Source: Janthinobacterium sp. 64 (lineage in GTDB: Bacteria; Pseudomonadota; Gammaproteobacteria; Burkholderiales; Burkholderiaceae_D). From it: a stretch of 64,000 bases of DNA. Shown here piece after piece: positions 33,181-42,649 of the stretch; positions within the stretch are counted from its first letter, which is position 1, and each line of letters opens with the position of its first letter. The translations under genes were made by a program, and so were the position numbers. The stretch is taken from NCBI RefSeq assembly GCF_002813325.1, contig NZ_PHUG01000001.1, forward strand, positions 1,054,001 through 1,118,000, in the 5' to 3' direction. Below the pieces are notes generated by a model. The model was not told the DNA's origin. It did not search any database and saw only the letters and a list, made by a program, of their open reading frames with translations.

Positions 33181-33362
33181 GCCGGCTCCGCCAGGCCGTC
33201 GGCCGCGTCGCGCAGCAAGCCCTGCACCACGTCGGCCTGGCCGATGGCGCCCATGGCCAGCAAGGCGAAACGGGCCAGGAACAAGGGCGAACGCTGCTCG
33301 CCCAGGCCGCCCATGGTGTGGCACAGCTCGGTGTAAAGATTATCGAGTTCGATGTCGGTCAT
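33177..33362 (-). CDS. DUF2783 small protein (MhaB-like)
   Basis: 61 residues: [23 protein letters not shown], then [23 protein letters not shown]. The small helical DUF2783 proteins travel with FAD monooxygenases in homogentisate operons and may be the coupling protein (MhaB in Pseudomonas putida U). It is coupled to hmgA and to the monooxygenase gene (4-base overlap at both ends). A role as partner of the hydroxylase is inferred from position and size. Confidence 0.75.
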   Translation of the reverse strand: MTDIELDNLYTELCHTMGGLGEQRSPLFLARFALLAMGAIGQADVVQGLLRDAADGLAEPA

Positions 33363-35092
33363 GTTGTCTCCTTAATAATTTTTAATGACCCGCTGCGCAA
33401 AGTACTGGGGTCAGACCCGCCGGGTCTGACCCCGGCTTTTGCCAGCGCTTCAATCACCTGCCCCGCCCGCACTTGCCGCCAGCGCCCCAGCACGTGCCCA
33501 TCCGGGCGCACCAGATAATAGCTGCCGGGCTGCGCGTCAAACAGCGAGAATACCTGCGCCGTGTGATCCCAGGCGCCCCCTTGCGCCCCGCCGCGGGCGA
33601 TCGCCACGGTCGTCAAGGGCAAGGTATCGCCCAGCGCCAGCAGGTCAGCTGGGACGGCGCCATCGTCGCTGAAATACAGCCCCGTGAAATTGCCATCAGT
33701 ACGGTTCACCAGATCGGTAATATACCCCGCTTTTTGTCCGCCCTTGTGCGGCAGCGCCAGCGGGCATTCGGGCAAGACCGTGCCCGGCGCGGGGCCGGCG
33801 GCAAACATCGCGCCATCTGGCGCATTCAGCGGCGACTGCGCATACGCGATGGCGCTGGTCTGGCGCGGGTTGATCAGCGAGCGCACGTGCGCATGCTTGC
33901 CCGCCAGGCCCAGCACGGCCGTACGCATCAGATCGAAGGCAAACGTGGGCGGCGCCATGAATTCCGTGCTTTTCGTGCCGTGGCGCAGGTTTTCATGGGC
34001 CGCGTACACGCGCTCGTCCGAATAGCTGTCCAGCAAGGCCTGCGGCGCCTGGCCCTTGACCACGTAGGCGAGCTTCCAGGCCAGGTTGTCCGCGTCGTCG
34101 ATGCCGGAATTGGCCCCGCGCACGCCGAAAATGGGCACCAGATGAGCCGCATCGCCCGCGAACAGCACGGCGCCGTGCCGGTATTTTTCCAGGGTCAGCG
34201 CGTTGGCTTTATAAATGGTGATCCACACGGGATGCCATGGCGCTGTTTCTCCCATCATGGCCAGCAGGCTGTCGACTCTGGGCGCCACGTTTTCCAGCAA
34301 CACGGCCGCCTGCGCATCCTCGTCGTCGCGCAACTGGTAGTCGATGCGCCAGATATCGTCCGGCTGCTTGTGCACCAGCACGGTCGAGCCGGGATTCGAC
34401 GGCGGGTCGAAATACGCAAGGCGCTCCGTCGGGCGATCGCTTTTCAAATGGATGTCGACGATCACATAGCGCCCTTCATAGCTGGTGCCCTGCAGTTTGA
34501 GGCCCAGCGCTTCGCGCACTGCGCTGCGCCCGCCATCGGCCGCCACCAGCCAGTCCGTGTCAATCTGGTAGGTTTCGTCGGGCGTGGCGACCGTGACAGT
34601 AGCGCCATCGGCGCGCTGGTCCACGCCGGTGACCCGCGTTTGCCAGCGGATATCGATCAGCTCCGGCTGGCTTTCGGCCGCATCGAGCAGGAATTGTTCG
34701 ATATGGTATTGCGCCAGGTTGACCATGGGCGGCAGCTTCTGGTTCGCGTCTTGCGGCATCGTGAAGTGCAGCACTTCCTCGTTGCGGGAAAAGCTGCGTC
34801 CGCCCGCCCACGGCAAGCCCTTGCGGATAAAACCGTCAAGCGCCCCCAGGCGGTCGATGATTTCCAGGCTGCGCCGCGAAATGCAGATGGCGCGGCTGCC
34901 CGTGCACACGCCGTCGTCCGCTTCGATCAGCACCGAGCGCACGCCGTGGCGCGCCAGGCCTAGGGCCGTGGCCAGACCCACGGGGCCGCCGCCGACGATC
35001 AGCACCGGCACGTGCTGCGTGGCGGCACCGGTCGGTTTGCCGGGCGGATAGACTTTCGGCACATGGGGATAAGGGTGGAAGATGTCGCTCAT
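33359..35092 (-). CDS. FAD-dependent aromatic monooxygenase (MhaA-like)
   Basis: 577 residues. The FAD fold contains VLIVGGGPVGLATALGLARHG near the N-terminus and, further on, VLFAGDAAHLVPIFGVRGAN, the MhpA/PHBH-type GD motif. It probably hydroxylates 3-hydroxyphenylacetate (or a similar phenol) to homogentisate using NADH, because it is coupled to the DUF2783 protein and HmgA. The last residues (about from AGVRPGGSDPST) are encoded by the palindrome at 33407-33433, so the natural C-terminus has been replaced or extended. The catalytic domain is complete. Confidence 0.85.
   Translation of the reverse strand: MSDIFHPYPHVPKVYPPGKPTGAATQHVPVLIVGGGPVGLATALGLARHGVRSVLIEADDGVCTGSRAICISRRSLEIIDRLGALDGFIRKGLPWAGGRSFSRNEEVLHFTMPQDANQKLPPMVNLAQYHIEQFLLDAAESQPELIDIRWQTRVTGVDQRADGATVTVATPDETYQIDTDWLVAADGGRSAVREALGLKLQGTSYEGRYVIVDIHLKSDRPTERLAYFDPPSNPGSTVLVHKQPDDIWRIDYQLRDDEDAQAAVLLENVAPRVDSLLAMMGETAPWHPVWITIYKANALTLEKYRHGAVLFAGDAAHLVPIFGVRGANSGIDDADNLAWKLAYVVKGQAPQALLDSYSDERVYAAHENLRHGTKSTEFMAPPTFAFDLMRTAVLGLAGKHAHVRSLINPRQTSAIAYAQSPLNAPDGAMFAAGPAPGTVLPECPLALPHKGGQKAGYITDLVNRTDGNFTGLYFSDDGAVPADLLALGDTLPLTTVAIARGGAQGGAWDHTAQVFSLFDAQPGSYYLVRPDGHVLGRWRQVRAGQVIEALAKAGVRPGGSDPSTLRSGSLKIIKETT
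33407..33433. repeat. GGGGTC palindromic repeat, copy 1 (inside a gene)
   Basis: GGGGTCAGACCC (33407-33418), GCC, GGGTCTGACCCC (33422-33433). It is in the C-terminal coding part of the FAD monooxygenase. Copies 2 and 3 are at 39413 and 60318. Confidence 0.9.
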
Positions 35093-35108
35093 GATGGATC
35101 CTATTCAA

Positions 35109-36464
35109 TCAAGATTGTTCTTTGCCGCCACGGGCGATGGGCAAGGTCAGCACGATGGCCGCGCCCGCCACCAGCAGCACGCTGGCATACAGCAAGCCCG
35201 TGGCAAAGCTGTGCGTGATGTCTTTCAGCCAGCCCACGACGACGGGGTTCAGGGCCGAGCCGATATTGCCCGTGGCGTTGATGACGGCGATGCCGATGGC
35301 GCGCGCGCCGAGGCTCAGGGCACGGTCCGGCGTGGTCCAGAAGACGGACATGGCCGTGTAAGCGCCCGTCGAGGCCATGCACACGCCCAGCAGTTGCACG
35401 ACAGGATTGCCGGAATACGCGGTCAACAGCCAACCAAAGGCCGACAGCAGCATGGGCCAGACGATGTGCCAGCGGCGTTCCTGCAGGCGGTCCGAGCGGC
35501 GGCCCCAGGCAATCATGCCGATGACGGTGCACACTTGCGGGATGGCGGCCAGCAAGCCGATCTGCGTGTTGCTGGCGTTGCTGTTAAAACTTTTCACGAT
35601 CAACGGCGTCCACACGGCCACCATGGCCAAAGTATTCACCAGGCAAAAATAGGCGACGCCGAATTTCAGCACGGTGGGCGAGCACATTTCCGCCAGCACC
35701 GAGGTTTTCTGGGCCTGCGCCGCAGGCTTGTGCTCGGCCGCCAGCATGCGCGCCAGCACCTGCTGTTCCAGCTTGCTCAGCCAGTTCGCCTTGCCCGGCG
35801 CATCATCGAGGTAGCCGTACACGGCCAGGCCCAGCAGGACGGATGGCATGCCTTCGAGCAAGAACAGCCATTGCCAGCCCTTCAGACCCCAGTGGCCGTC
35901 CAGGCCCAGGATCAGGCCCGACAGGGCCGAACCGATGGCGGCCGTGACGGGCATGGCGATCATGAACAGGGCATTGGCCCGCGCGCGGTAGGCGCTGGGA
36001 AACCAGTACGTCAGGTACAGCAGCATGCCGGGCAGGAAGCCCGCTTCCGTCACGCCGACCAGGAAGCGCAGCGCATACAGGCTGGCCGGGCCGCTGGCGA
36101 ACAGGGTCGCCGTCGAGGCCAGGCCCCAGGCGATCATCATGCTGCCGATCCATTTGCGCGCGCCGATGCGGGCCAGCACGATGTTGCTGGGGATGCTGCA
36201 GGCGATGTAGGCGATGTAAAACAGGGTGGTGGCAAAACCGAACTGGGTGCCACTCAAGCCCAGGTCCTGCATCATGGTCAGGCCGGCGAAGCCGATGTTG
36301 ATGCGATCCAGGAAGGAAAACACGAACAGCAGGAACAGAAATCCCAGCAGATGGCGCGATACCTTGCGCATCACCTGCTGTTCCAGTTGGGAGGCGGCCG
36401 CGTCGGGAACGGGCGCAGTAGTGGCTTGTGTAGCCGCTTTGGCGATGGTCATGCTAGTCTCCAT
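35109..36464 (-). CDS. MFS transporter, aromatic-acid uptake (ACS family)
   Basis: About 451 residues from ATG 36464 (ATG 36452 has the better ribosome site, GGAG 6 bases upstream). Twelve hydrophobic segments. The ACS-family pattern is LDRINIGFAGLTMMQDLGLS in the first helices, RFLVGVTEAGFLPGMLLYL in helices 4-5, and later GARAIGIAVINATGNIGSAL. It probably imports the hydroxyphenylacetate-type acid. It is the first gene of the operon MFS, monooxygenase, DUF2783, hmgA. Confidence 0.85.
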   Translation of the reverse strand: METSMTIAKAATQATTAPVPDAAASQLEQQVMRKVSRHLLGFLFLLFVFSFLDRINIGFAGLTMMQDLGLSGTQFGFATTLFYIAYIACSIPSNIVLARIGARKWIGSMMIAWGLASTATLFASGPASLYALRFLVGVTEAGFLPGMLLYLTYWFPSAYRARANALFMIAMPVTAAIGSALSGLILGLDGHWGLKGWQWLFLLEGMPSVLLGLAVYGYLDDAPGKANWLSKLEQQVLARMLAAEHKPAAQAQKTSVLAEMCSPTVLKFGVAYFCLVNTLAMVAVWTPLIVKSFNSNASNTQIGLLAAIPQVCTVIGMIAWGRRSDRLQERRWHIVWPMLLSAFGWLLTAYSGNPVVQLLGVCMASTGAYTAMSVFWTTPDRALSLGARAIGIAVINATGNIGSALNPVVVGWLKDITHSFATGLLYASVLLVAGAAIVLTLPIARGGKEQS

Positions 36465-36558
36465 AAGGTGTCGCCCTCCCCTTGTTGATTTTATTGGGTG
36501 AGAGCGGCCGGGTGATCCCGGCTTGAAACACAGTATGCAGACGACAACGACGCTGGCT

Positions 36559-36575
36559 GTCCCCATTTTGGGGAC
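36559..36575. promoter_or_regulatory. Palindrome upstream of the homogentisate operon
   Basis: GTCCCCA-TTT-TGGGGAC is a perfect 7-3-7 dyad between the LuxR-type gene (ends 36628) and the MFS start, about 95 bases before it. It is a likely operator for the adjacent LuxR-type regulator. Confidence 0.55.
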
Positions 36576-36627
36576 GTTTTACGGCCAAAACAGTCAAGAA
36601 GGCGGAGCCATTGCTACGCCGAAGGGA

Positions 36628-37446
36628 CTAGACGGGGGCTGGCGCCATGCACAGCGCGAACAACTGGCGCTGGCTGGAAATACCCAGGCGTTTATAGGCG
36701 CGCTTCTGGTAAGTCGTCACGCTGGACGGTTGCACGCCCATGGTTTCCGCGATTTCCACGGCCGTCAGGCCTTCGAGCACGCAGCGCAGCACGTCCAGTT
36801 CGCGCTTGCTCAAGGCGGGACAATGCTGGCGTAGCCGTGCCAGCATCATGGGCGCGACGCCTTGCGTATTCTGGCCGTTCAGGCTGTAGTGATACTTGAC
36901 GGCATGGGCAAACAGCGGTGACAGGGTTTCGATGCCCGCCACTTCGCCGGGCAAGAACTTGCCCTGGCTGCTGTCGCGGTAGAAATTGACGGACAGCCAG
37001 ATATCGCCGGCCGGCTGCAGCAGCAAGGACAAACGATCCGAGACATTCGGTTTTTGATAGCAGGCGGCGCGGTAGCCGGGATGATCGATCTCGTCGCTGG
37101 CTTGCTGGTGCAGCACGATGGCGGGATCGATTTTGCGCCCCGGTGCCGGCGCGATCACGCGCTGGTTGCCGTCGAGCGCGTAATAGTGGCGCGCGTAGCT
37201 GTCGGCAATATCTTGCAGGAAACGTCCGCCGCGCCGGTCGGCCACGGCGACCGTGCGCGGGCGGTTGCCGAATTCATAGGCAAAGATCGTGCACTGGGCA
37301 ATCGGCGCGACCGTGCTGACCGTTTTCAGGATGGCCCCGGCGACGGCATTCACGTCCGCATGGCCGATGGCGGCCATCAGCTCCAGGGTACGCCCGAAGT
37401 CCAGCTGCCCTTCCGCCTGCCGCCGCTCGACGCGCCAGTACCGCAT
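36628..37446 (-). CDS. LuxR-type regulator of the aromatic operon
   Basis: 272 residues. The C-terminal helix-turn-helix (about 200-265) has CPALSKRELDVLRCVLEGLTAVEIAETMGVQPSSVTTYQKRAYKRLG. The N-terminal 190 residues form a sensor of unknown fold (no receiver Asp, no typical PAS) with a Trp/Tyr-rich middle. It lies just upstream of the homogentisate operon on the same strand and probably reads its substrate. The palindrome at 36559 is the likely target. Confidence 0.75.
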   Translation of the reverse strand: MRYWRVERRQAEGQLDFGRTLELMAAIGHADVNAVAGAILKTVSTVAPIAQCTIFAYEFGNRPRTVAVADRRGGRFLQDIADSYARHYYALDGNQRVIAPAPGRKIDPAIVLHQQASDEIDHPGYRAACYQKPNVSDRLSLLLQPAGDIWLSVNFYRDSSQGKFLPGEVAGIETLSPLFAHAVKYHYSLNGQNTQGVAPMMLARLRQHCPALSKRELDVLRCVLEGLTAVEIAETMGVQPSSVTTYQKRAYKRLGISSQRQLFALCMAPAPV

Positions 37447-37456
37447 ATCAGCTTCC

Positions 37457-37978
37457 TTACTGCCCGCGCTGCGGCAAGACCCAGTCCGGCCGGATGTAAT
37501 GGCAGGTGTAGCCGTGCGGCAAGCGCTGCAGATAATCCTGGTGCTCGGGTTCCGCTTCCCAGAACGGGCCGGCGAGCGCCACTTCCGTCACCACCTTGCC
37601 GGGCCACAGGCCGGAAGCGTCGACGTCGCGGATGATGTCTTCGGCCACCCGTTTTTGCTCGTCGTTCGTGTAATAGATGGCCGAGCGGTAGCTGGTGCCG
37701 CGGTCATTGCCCTGGCGGTTTTCCGTGCTGGGGTCGTGGATCTGGAAGAAAAATTCCAGGATCTTGCGGTAGCTGATGGTGTTCGGGTCGAAGACGATCT
37801 CGATCGCTTCCGCATGCGTGCCGTGGTTGCGGTAGGTGGCGTTGGCCACGTCGCCGCCGCTGTAGCCCACGCGTGTGGCGATCACGCCCGGATAACGGCG
37901 CAGCAAGTCTTGCACGCCCCAGAAGCAGCCGCCGGCCAGGATCGCGGTTTCATTGCCTTGTGCATAGGCTTGTGCCAT
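37457..37978 (-). CDS. msrA: Peptide methionine sulfoxide reductase MsrA
   Basis: 173 residues. [19 protein letters not shown] contains the catalytic GCFWG Cys. [28 protein letters not shown] and [28 protein letters not shown] are the conserved core. It reduces the S-form of methionine sulfoxide in the cytoplasm. It sits 10 bases before the LuxR-type gene on the same strand. Length is normal for the family. Confidence 0.95.
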   Translation of the reverse strand: MAQAYAQGNETAILAGGCFWGVQDLLRRYPGVIATRVGYSGGDVANATYRNHGTHAEAIEIVFDPNTISYRKILEFFFQIHDPSTENRQGNDRGTSYRSAIYYTNDEQKRVAEDIIRDVDASGLWPGKVVTEVALAGPFWEAEPEHQDYLQRLPHGYTCHYIRPDWVLPQRGQ

Positions 37979-38034
37979 GGTGTCTTTCCCGTTCTAGTCA
38001 GAAGCAGCTATCTTACCCTGTCGCGCGACTTTCT

Positions 38035-39378
38035 TCAGCGGGCCAGCAAGCGTTTGAGCTGCGCCGCCTGGTAGGCGCCGATGGCGTCATTGAACAGGCA
38101 GCGGATCAGCGGGTCGTCGACGATGTCCGCCTCGTCCAGTCCGGCCCGCGTGGCGGCGTCGAAAGGGCCATCGTTGATGCGCATGTACATTGAGGTGAGC
38201 GATTCACCGAGCACCAGCGCCGCATGGCATTTCACCAGCGGCACCTCGGTGGTCCATCCCGGCGCCTCGCCCGTGTCCGGCACGAGGTCGATCAAGTCGC
38301 CGTGCGTGCGGTAATGCAGGACCGTGGCCGCGCCGTCATGGCCGTACAGCGCCAGGCGCCAAAGACGCGGAGCCTGGAAATAGCTGTCTTCGGGCAGCTC
38401 CATGTCGCGGTAGCGCTCAAGCAAACCGTTGCGGCAGAAATCGAGCACCAGCGCGGCATCATCCGCACTCAAGGGCGCGAAACGGCGCGCGATGTCCGCC
38501 GTGGCGGGTGGCGGCGCATCGGGGCGGTAGTCGAAATCCACATCCTGCGGGCCCACGGGCAGCACCCAGGGCAAGGGGGCGGCGCTGCTCACGCCGTGCG
38601 CGTCGAGCAGCACGGCCGTCGATGGATCGAGGCGGAAGATGTGCGCGCCCGGCAGCGCGGCGCCGATTTCCTCGGCAAAGCGGCGGTAGGTAATCGGGAA
38701 CATCGCATGGTTGTACCAGGACCACTCTTCCTGCACGAACTGGCAGGAGCTGGGCACGAGGTAACGGGGCGCCAGCGCGCGCAGCTGCGGTACCCAGTCG
38801 TCGGGAAACTCGACTGGCCCCCGCACTGCCTGCGACGGCGCGATGACGGCGATCTCGCGCATGGTCTGGAATGGCCACAGCACCATGTCCCACGGCGCAA
38901 AGGCAGCCAGCTGTTCCAACGTTTCGGGGCCGATCCAGGAATCGACGACGTTGAGCACGTTCAAGCCGGCGGCGCGCACCTGGAACAGCGAGTCGACATC
39001 GTCATCGAGCGCGCGGCGCGGGATCACCTCGATGCTGCCCACCTGTACCGGCACGTCGACGTGCAGGCGCTGCACGTGCGTAAAACCCAGTGCGCGGATC
39101 ATCGCGAACAGTTCGTCGAAGACGCAGTACAGATAGATGGGCGTGGCGCGGTCGAGCGCATCGAGGCTGTCGAGCGAGCAGTGGTCGTCGTGGAAGTGCG
39201 AGATGAAGACGGCATCCCAGCGCAGCCGGCGCACGGCATCGAGGTCGAAGCGCACGGGCGGAAACGCGTGGCAATTGCGGCTGAACGGGTTTTCGACGAT
39301 GGGATCGAAGGCGATGGCCGTGCCTGCGCATTCGAAGACATAGCCGGCGTGCAGGATGCGGGAGATTTTCAGGGGCAT
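38035..39378 (-). CDS. Metallo-beta-lactamase-fold hydrolase, 447 residues
   Basis: Residues up to about 100 carry the MBL motif FISHFHDDHCSLDSL (HxHxDH type) after an N-terminal strand region starting MPLKISRILHAGYVFE. The long C-terminal part (about 200-440) lacks a known signature and is twice as long as a plain MBL domain. It has similarity in layout to UlaG/CMP-Neu5Ac-hydroxylase-like proteins. The substrate is unknown. The start is placed at ATG 39378; copy 2 of the palindrome is just before it. Confidence 0.75.
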   Translation of the reverse strand: MPLKISRILHAGYVFECAGTAIAFDPIVENPFSRNCHAFPPVRFDLDAVRRLRWDAVFISHFHDDHCSLDSLDALDRATPIYLYCVFDELFAMIRALGFTHVQRLHVDVPVQVGSIEVIPRRALDDDVDSLFQVRAAGLNVLNVVDSWIGPETLEQLAAFAPWDMVLWPFQTMREIAVIAPSQAVRGPVEFPDDWVPQLRALAPRYLVPSSCQFVQEEWSWYNHAMFPITYRRFAEEIGAALPGAHIFRLDPSTAVLLDAHGVSSAAPLPWVLPVGPQDVDFDYRPDAPPPATADIARRFAPLSADDAALVLDFCRNGLLERYRDMELPEDSYFQAPRLWRLALYGHDGAATVLHYRTHGDLIDLVPDTGEAPGWTTEVPLVKCHAALVLGESLTSMYMRINDGPFDAATRAGLDEADIVDDPLIRCLFNDAIGAYQAAQLKRLLAR

Positions 39379-39412
39379 GGGAAAATGAAAAAAACCCAAC
39401 GGCGTAAATACC

Positions 39413-39439
39413 GGGGTCGGACCCTGAGGGTCCGACCCC
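39413..39439. repeat. GGGGTC palindromic repeat, copy 2
   Basis: GGGGTCGGACCC, TGA, GGGTCCGACCCC. It lies between the MBL-fold gene and hemB. AAATACC precedes it, as for copy 3. Confidence 0.9.
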
Positions 39440-39492
39440 AGCTCTTGCTTTTGGGGTGAAAAAGGCCGCTAACGGCGCGCCAGGGACAAACC

Positions 39493-40467
39493 TCAATACG
39501 GATTATTCAGCACATCCATCGCGAAATACGTAAAAATCATGTCCGCGCCCGCGCGCTTGATGGCGCCCAGGGTTTCCTGCACCACGCGGCGCTCGTCGAT
39601 GGCGCCCGCCTGGGCGGCGAACTTGATCATCGCGTACTCTCCGCTGACCTGGTAGGCGCCGATCGGCAAACGCGTCACTTCGCGCAGGTCGCGGATGATG
39701 TCCAGGTAGGCCCCGGCCGGTTTCACCATCAGCGCGTCGGCGCCTTCGGCTTCGTCGATCAGCGACTCGCGGATCGCTTCGCGGCGGTTCATCGGGTCCA
39801 TCTGATACGTCTTGCGGTCACCCTTCAGGGTGCTGCCGGCCGCGTCGCGGAACGGACCGTACAGGCCGGAAGCGAACTTGGTCGAATACGCCATCACGGG
39901 CGTGTCGTGGAAACCGGCCGCATCCAGCGCGCTGCGAATCGCCGCCACCTGGCCATCCATGGCCGCCGATGGCGCGATGATATCGGCGCCCGCCTGCGCG
40001 GCGATGACGGCTTGCTTGCCCAGGTTGAGCACCGTGCTGTCGTTGTCGACCGTATCACCATGCAGGATGCCGCAATGGCCGTGGTCCGTGTATTCACAGA
40101 AGCAGGTGTCGGACATGACCACCATTTCCGGCACGGCGTCCTTGATGATGCGCGACATGCGCGCCACCAGGCCGTCCGGGTTCAGGGTGTCCGTGCCGTG
40201 GCTGTCCTTGTGGTGCGAAATGCCGAAGGTCATGACGGAGCGCAGGCCGGCGCGCGCGTAGCGCTCCACTTCCTGCGCCAGCTTCGCTTCGGGAATGCGG
40301 CGCACGCCAGGCATGGACTTGATGTCGATGAAATCGCTGGAGCCTTCGTCGACGAAGATCGGCAGGACCAGGTCGCGCGGGTTGATCTCGGTTTCGCGGA
40401 ACAGCTCGCGCAGTTGCGGGGTCGCGCGCAGGCGGCGCATGCGCGAAGTGGGGAATTGTGCTGGCAT
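39493..40467 (-). CDS. hemB: Delta-aminolevulinic acid dehydratase
   Basis: 324 residues. The zinc/metal region [16 protein letters not shown], the segment [16 protein letters not shown], and the Schiff-base lysine in [15 protein letters not shown] are all clear. It condenses two 5-aminolevulinates to porphobilinogen for haem synthesis in the cytoplasm. Length fits the family. It is likely its own transcript. The hairpin at 40532 lies before its start. Confidence 0.96.
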   Translation of the reverse strand: MPAQFPTSRMRRLRATPQLRELFRETEINPRDLVLPIFVDEGSSDFIDIKSMPGVRRIPEAKLAQEVERYARAGLRSVMTFGISHHKDSHGTDTLNPDGLVARMSRIIKDAVPEMVVMSDTCFCEYTDHGHCGILHGDTVDNDSTVLNLGKQAVIAAQAGADIIAPSAAMDGQVAAIRSALDAAGFHDTPVMAYSTKFASGLYGPFRDAAGSTLKGDRKTYQMDPMNRREAIRESLIDEAEGADALMVKPAGAYLDIIRDLREVTRLPIGAYQVSGEYAMIKFAAQAGAIDERRVVQETLGAIKRAGADMIFTYFAMDVLNNPY

Positions 40468-40531
40468 GGTAACTGGCTTCAGGTTAAGGACGCCCGCAAG
40501 TATACGCCGATCAAGGCGCTTGCGCCGGGCC

Positions 40532-40551
40532 GCGCGGCAAAAAAGCCGCGC
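40532..40551. terminator. Stem-loop between hemB and the sensor kinase gene
   Basis: GCGCGGC (40532-40538) pairs with GCCGCGC (40545-40551) around six A's. It is downstream of the kinase stop (minus strand) and upstream of hemB. It would end the kinase transcript. Confidence 0.4.
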
Positions 40552-40608
40552 AGGTCAAAAAATGCCGTCGGGTGCAACGAAGAAGCTTACAAGTTGGTAA
40601 TGTACTGT

Positions 40609-41973
40609 TTAGCCACGCTGGCGCAGCAGCCGCAAGCGCAGGCGCAAGCCCGGCGCCGCATCCTCGATCTCCAGGCTGCCGCCGTGCAGGGACGCGATGG
40701 CCGCCACGATCGACAGGCCCAGTCCATTGCCGGGCAAATGGCGGCTCTTGTCGAGCCGGTAAAAACGCTGCGTCAGCTTCGGCAGCTCTTCCGTTGGCAC
40801 GCCGGGGCCGTTGTCGCGCACGGCCAGCCAGCTGCCCTGCTCATCGCTGCCGGCCGACACGTCCACCGTGGCGCCCGGCCCCGCATACTTGATGGCGTTG
40901 TCGACCAGGCTGGCCAGCGCGCTGCCCAGCAGGTTGCGGTCGCCGCGCGCCGGCACGCTGTCGCCAACCATCTGCACCAGCAGCACGCCCTGCTCGTCGG
41001 CCGTCGCTTCGTACATTTCCACGATGTCGGCGCCGATCTGCTGCAGGTCGATGTCATCGAAATTCTCCGGGCGCATGCCCGATTCGGCCGCCGCGATCTG
41101 CAGCAGCTTGTCGAACACGCGCGTCAGGTCGTCGATATCGTCGATGGCCGCCTGCGCCGTCTGCGCATAGCCAGCCACGTCCTGCTGCTGGCGCAAAGCG
41201 CCATCGAGCTTGTTGCGGATGCGGCCCAGCGGCGTGCGCAAGTCGTGCGCGATGGCGTTCGAGACGTGGCGCACGCCTTCCATCAAGTGTTCGATGCGGT
41301 CGAGCATGCGGTTGATGTCGCGGCTCAGCAAGCCGAATTCATCCTCGCTGGCGACGGGAATGCGCCGGCTCAGGTCGCCTGCCTCGATTTCCCCCGCCGT
41401 GCGGCGGATTTGCCCGATGCGCGCCTCGAGCTGGCGGCGGAACAGCCACGCGCCCGCCACCACCAGCAAGATGGCCACCCCGCCGCCATAGGCCAGCGAG
41501 CGCAGCACCAGGGTACGGATCGACTTGCCCTCTTCCATGTCGCGCCCGACGAACAGGCGCGCGCCGCCCGCCAGGTCGCGGATCAGCATGCGCGCGGGCA
41601 CCCTGCGCCCTTCGCGCGTGACGTCGCGGTGCAGCAAACGGCCCACGGGACTGGCAAGGTCGGGCCAGGACGACAGATTGCCCGCCACGCGGCGGCCATC
41701 GGCGTCCACCAGCAAAAAAATCTCCGTGTCGCTGTCGGTGCGGTCGGTGAGCAGATGGGCAATTTCCGCCGTTGTGCGGCTGCTGCCGCCCTGCTGGTAC
41801 AGCGTGGAGAGGCGCTCCGAGAGCAGGGTCAGCTTGCGGTCCACGCTGCGATCGAGCACGCCGATGGTGCCGAAATAGAAGACGGCGCAGACGATGCTGA
41901 TCGACACGACCACCAGCACGCCATAGCCGAGCGCCAGGCGGGCCGCAATGGAACGGTGCCAGTTACGCACCAT
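40609..41973 (-). CDS. Sensor histidine kinase
   Basis: 454 residues. TM1 is near 13-33 and TM2 near 160-180, with a periplasmic domain between them. HAMP is around 185-235. The H-box ISNAIAHDLRTPLGRIRNKL holds the phosphorylated His; the ATP site has DNAIKYAGPGATV and NGPGVP, then GNGLGLSIVAAIASLHGG. It phosphorylates the OmpR-type regulator, whose gene overlaps its start by 11 bases. It resembles the heavy-metal/QseC-type class by its short sensor. The signal is unknown. Confidence 0.9.
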   Translation of the reverse strand: MVRNWHRSIAARLALGYGVLVVVSISIVCAVFYFGTIGVLDRSVDRKLTLLSERLSTLYQQGGSSRTTAEIAHLLTDRTDSDTEIFLLVDADGRRVAGNLSSWPDLASPVGRLLHRDVTREGRRVPARMLIRDLAGGARLFVGRDMEEGKSIRTLVLRSLAYGGGVAILLVVAGAWLFRRQLEARIGQIRRTAGEIEAGDLSRRIPVASEDEFGLLSRDINRMLDRIEHLMEGVRHVSNAIAHDLRTPLGRIRNKLDGALRQQQDVAGYAQTAQAAIDDIDDLTRVFDKLLQIAAAESGMRPENFDDIDLQQIGADIVEMYEATADEQGVLLVQMVGDSVPARGDRNLLGSALASLVDNAIKYAGPGATVDVSAGSDEQGSWLAVRDNGPGVPTEELPKLTQRFYRLDKSRHLPGNGLGLSIVAAIASLHGGSLEIEDAAPGLRLRLRLLRQRG

Positions 41974-42649
41974 CGAGCACGCCCAGCGTATAGCCGACGC
42001 CGCGCACCGTGTGGATCAGCGGCGGCGAGAATTCCTTGTCCACCTTGGTGCGCAAGCGGCTCACCTGCACGTCGATGACGTTCGTCTGCGGGTCGAAATG
42101 GTAATCCCACACCGCCTCGAGCAGCATGGCGCGCGTGACGGACTGGCCCTGGTGGCGCATCAGGTATTCCAGCAGGCGAAATTCGCGCGGCTGCAGGGCG
42201 ATCTGCCGGTTGGCGCGCGTCACGCGCATGGTGCGCATGTCGAGCACCAGGTCGGCCACCTGCAGCTGCGTCGCTTCGGGCACGGGCGCGGCGCGCCGCA
42301 GCAGCGCCTCGATGCGCGCCAGCAGTTCGTCGATGGCGAACGGTTTCGACAGGTAATCGTCGCCGCCGCTGCGCAAGCCGCGCACGCGCTCGTCGACGCT
42401 GGACAGGGCCGACAGCACCAGCACGGGCGTGTTGCGGCCCATGCCGCGCAGGCGCGCAACGATGGCCAGGCCGTCGATTTCGCCGGGCAGCAGGCGGTCG
42501 AGCACCAGCGCATCCCAGTCTTCGCCACAGGCCAGGCGCATGCCGTCGATGCCATTGTCGCAGGCGGTGACGTCGTGGCCCGCCTCGCGCAGGCCGGCGC
42601 AAATGTAACGGGAAGTTTCGGCTTCGTCTTCGATGACCAGGCAGCGCAC
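41963..42649 (-). CDS. OmpR-family response regulator
   Basis: 228 residues from GTG 42649 (AAGGAA upstream). The receiver has LVIEDEAETSRYICAGLREAGHD and LDRLLPGEIDGL (phospho-Asp), then YLSKPF. The C-terminal winged helix has LQPREFRLLEYLMRHQGQSVTRAMLLEAVWDYHFDPQTNVIDVQVSRLR. It acts with the kinase gene that it overlaps. The 970-base frame starting further upstream is not real coding. Targets may include the divergent DUF481 gene. Confidence 0.9.
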   Translation of the reverse strand: MRCLVIEDEAETSRYICAGLREAGHDVTACDNGIDGMRLACGEDWDALVLDRLLPGEIDGLAIVARLRGMGRNTPVLVLSALSSVDERVRGLRSGGDDYLSKPFAIDELLARIEALLRRAAPVPEATQLQVADLVLDMRTMRVTRANRQIALQPREFRLLEYLMRHQGQSVTRAMLLEAVWDYHFDPQTNVIDVQVSRLRTKVDKEFSPPLIHTVRGVGYTLGVLDGA

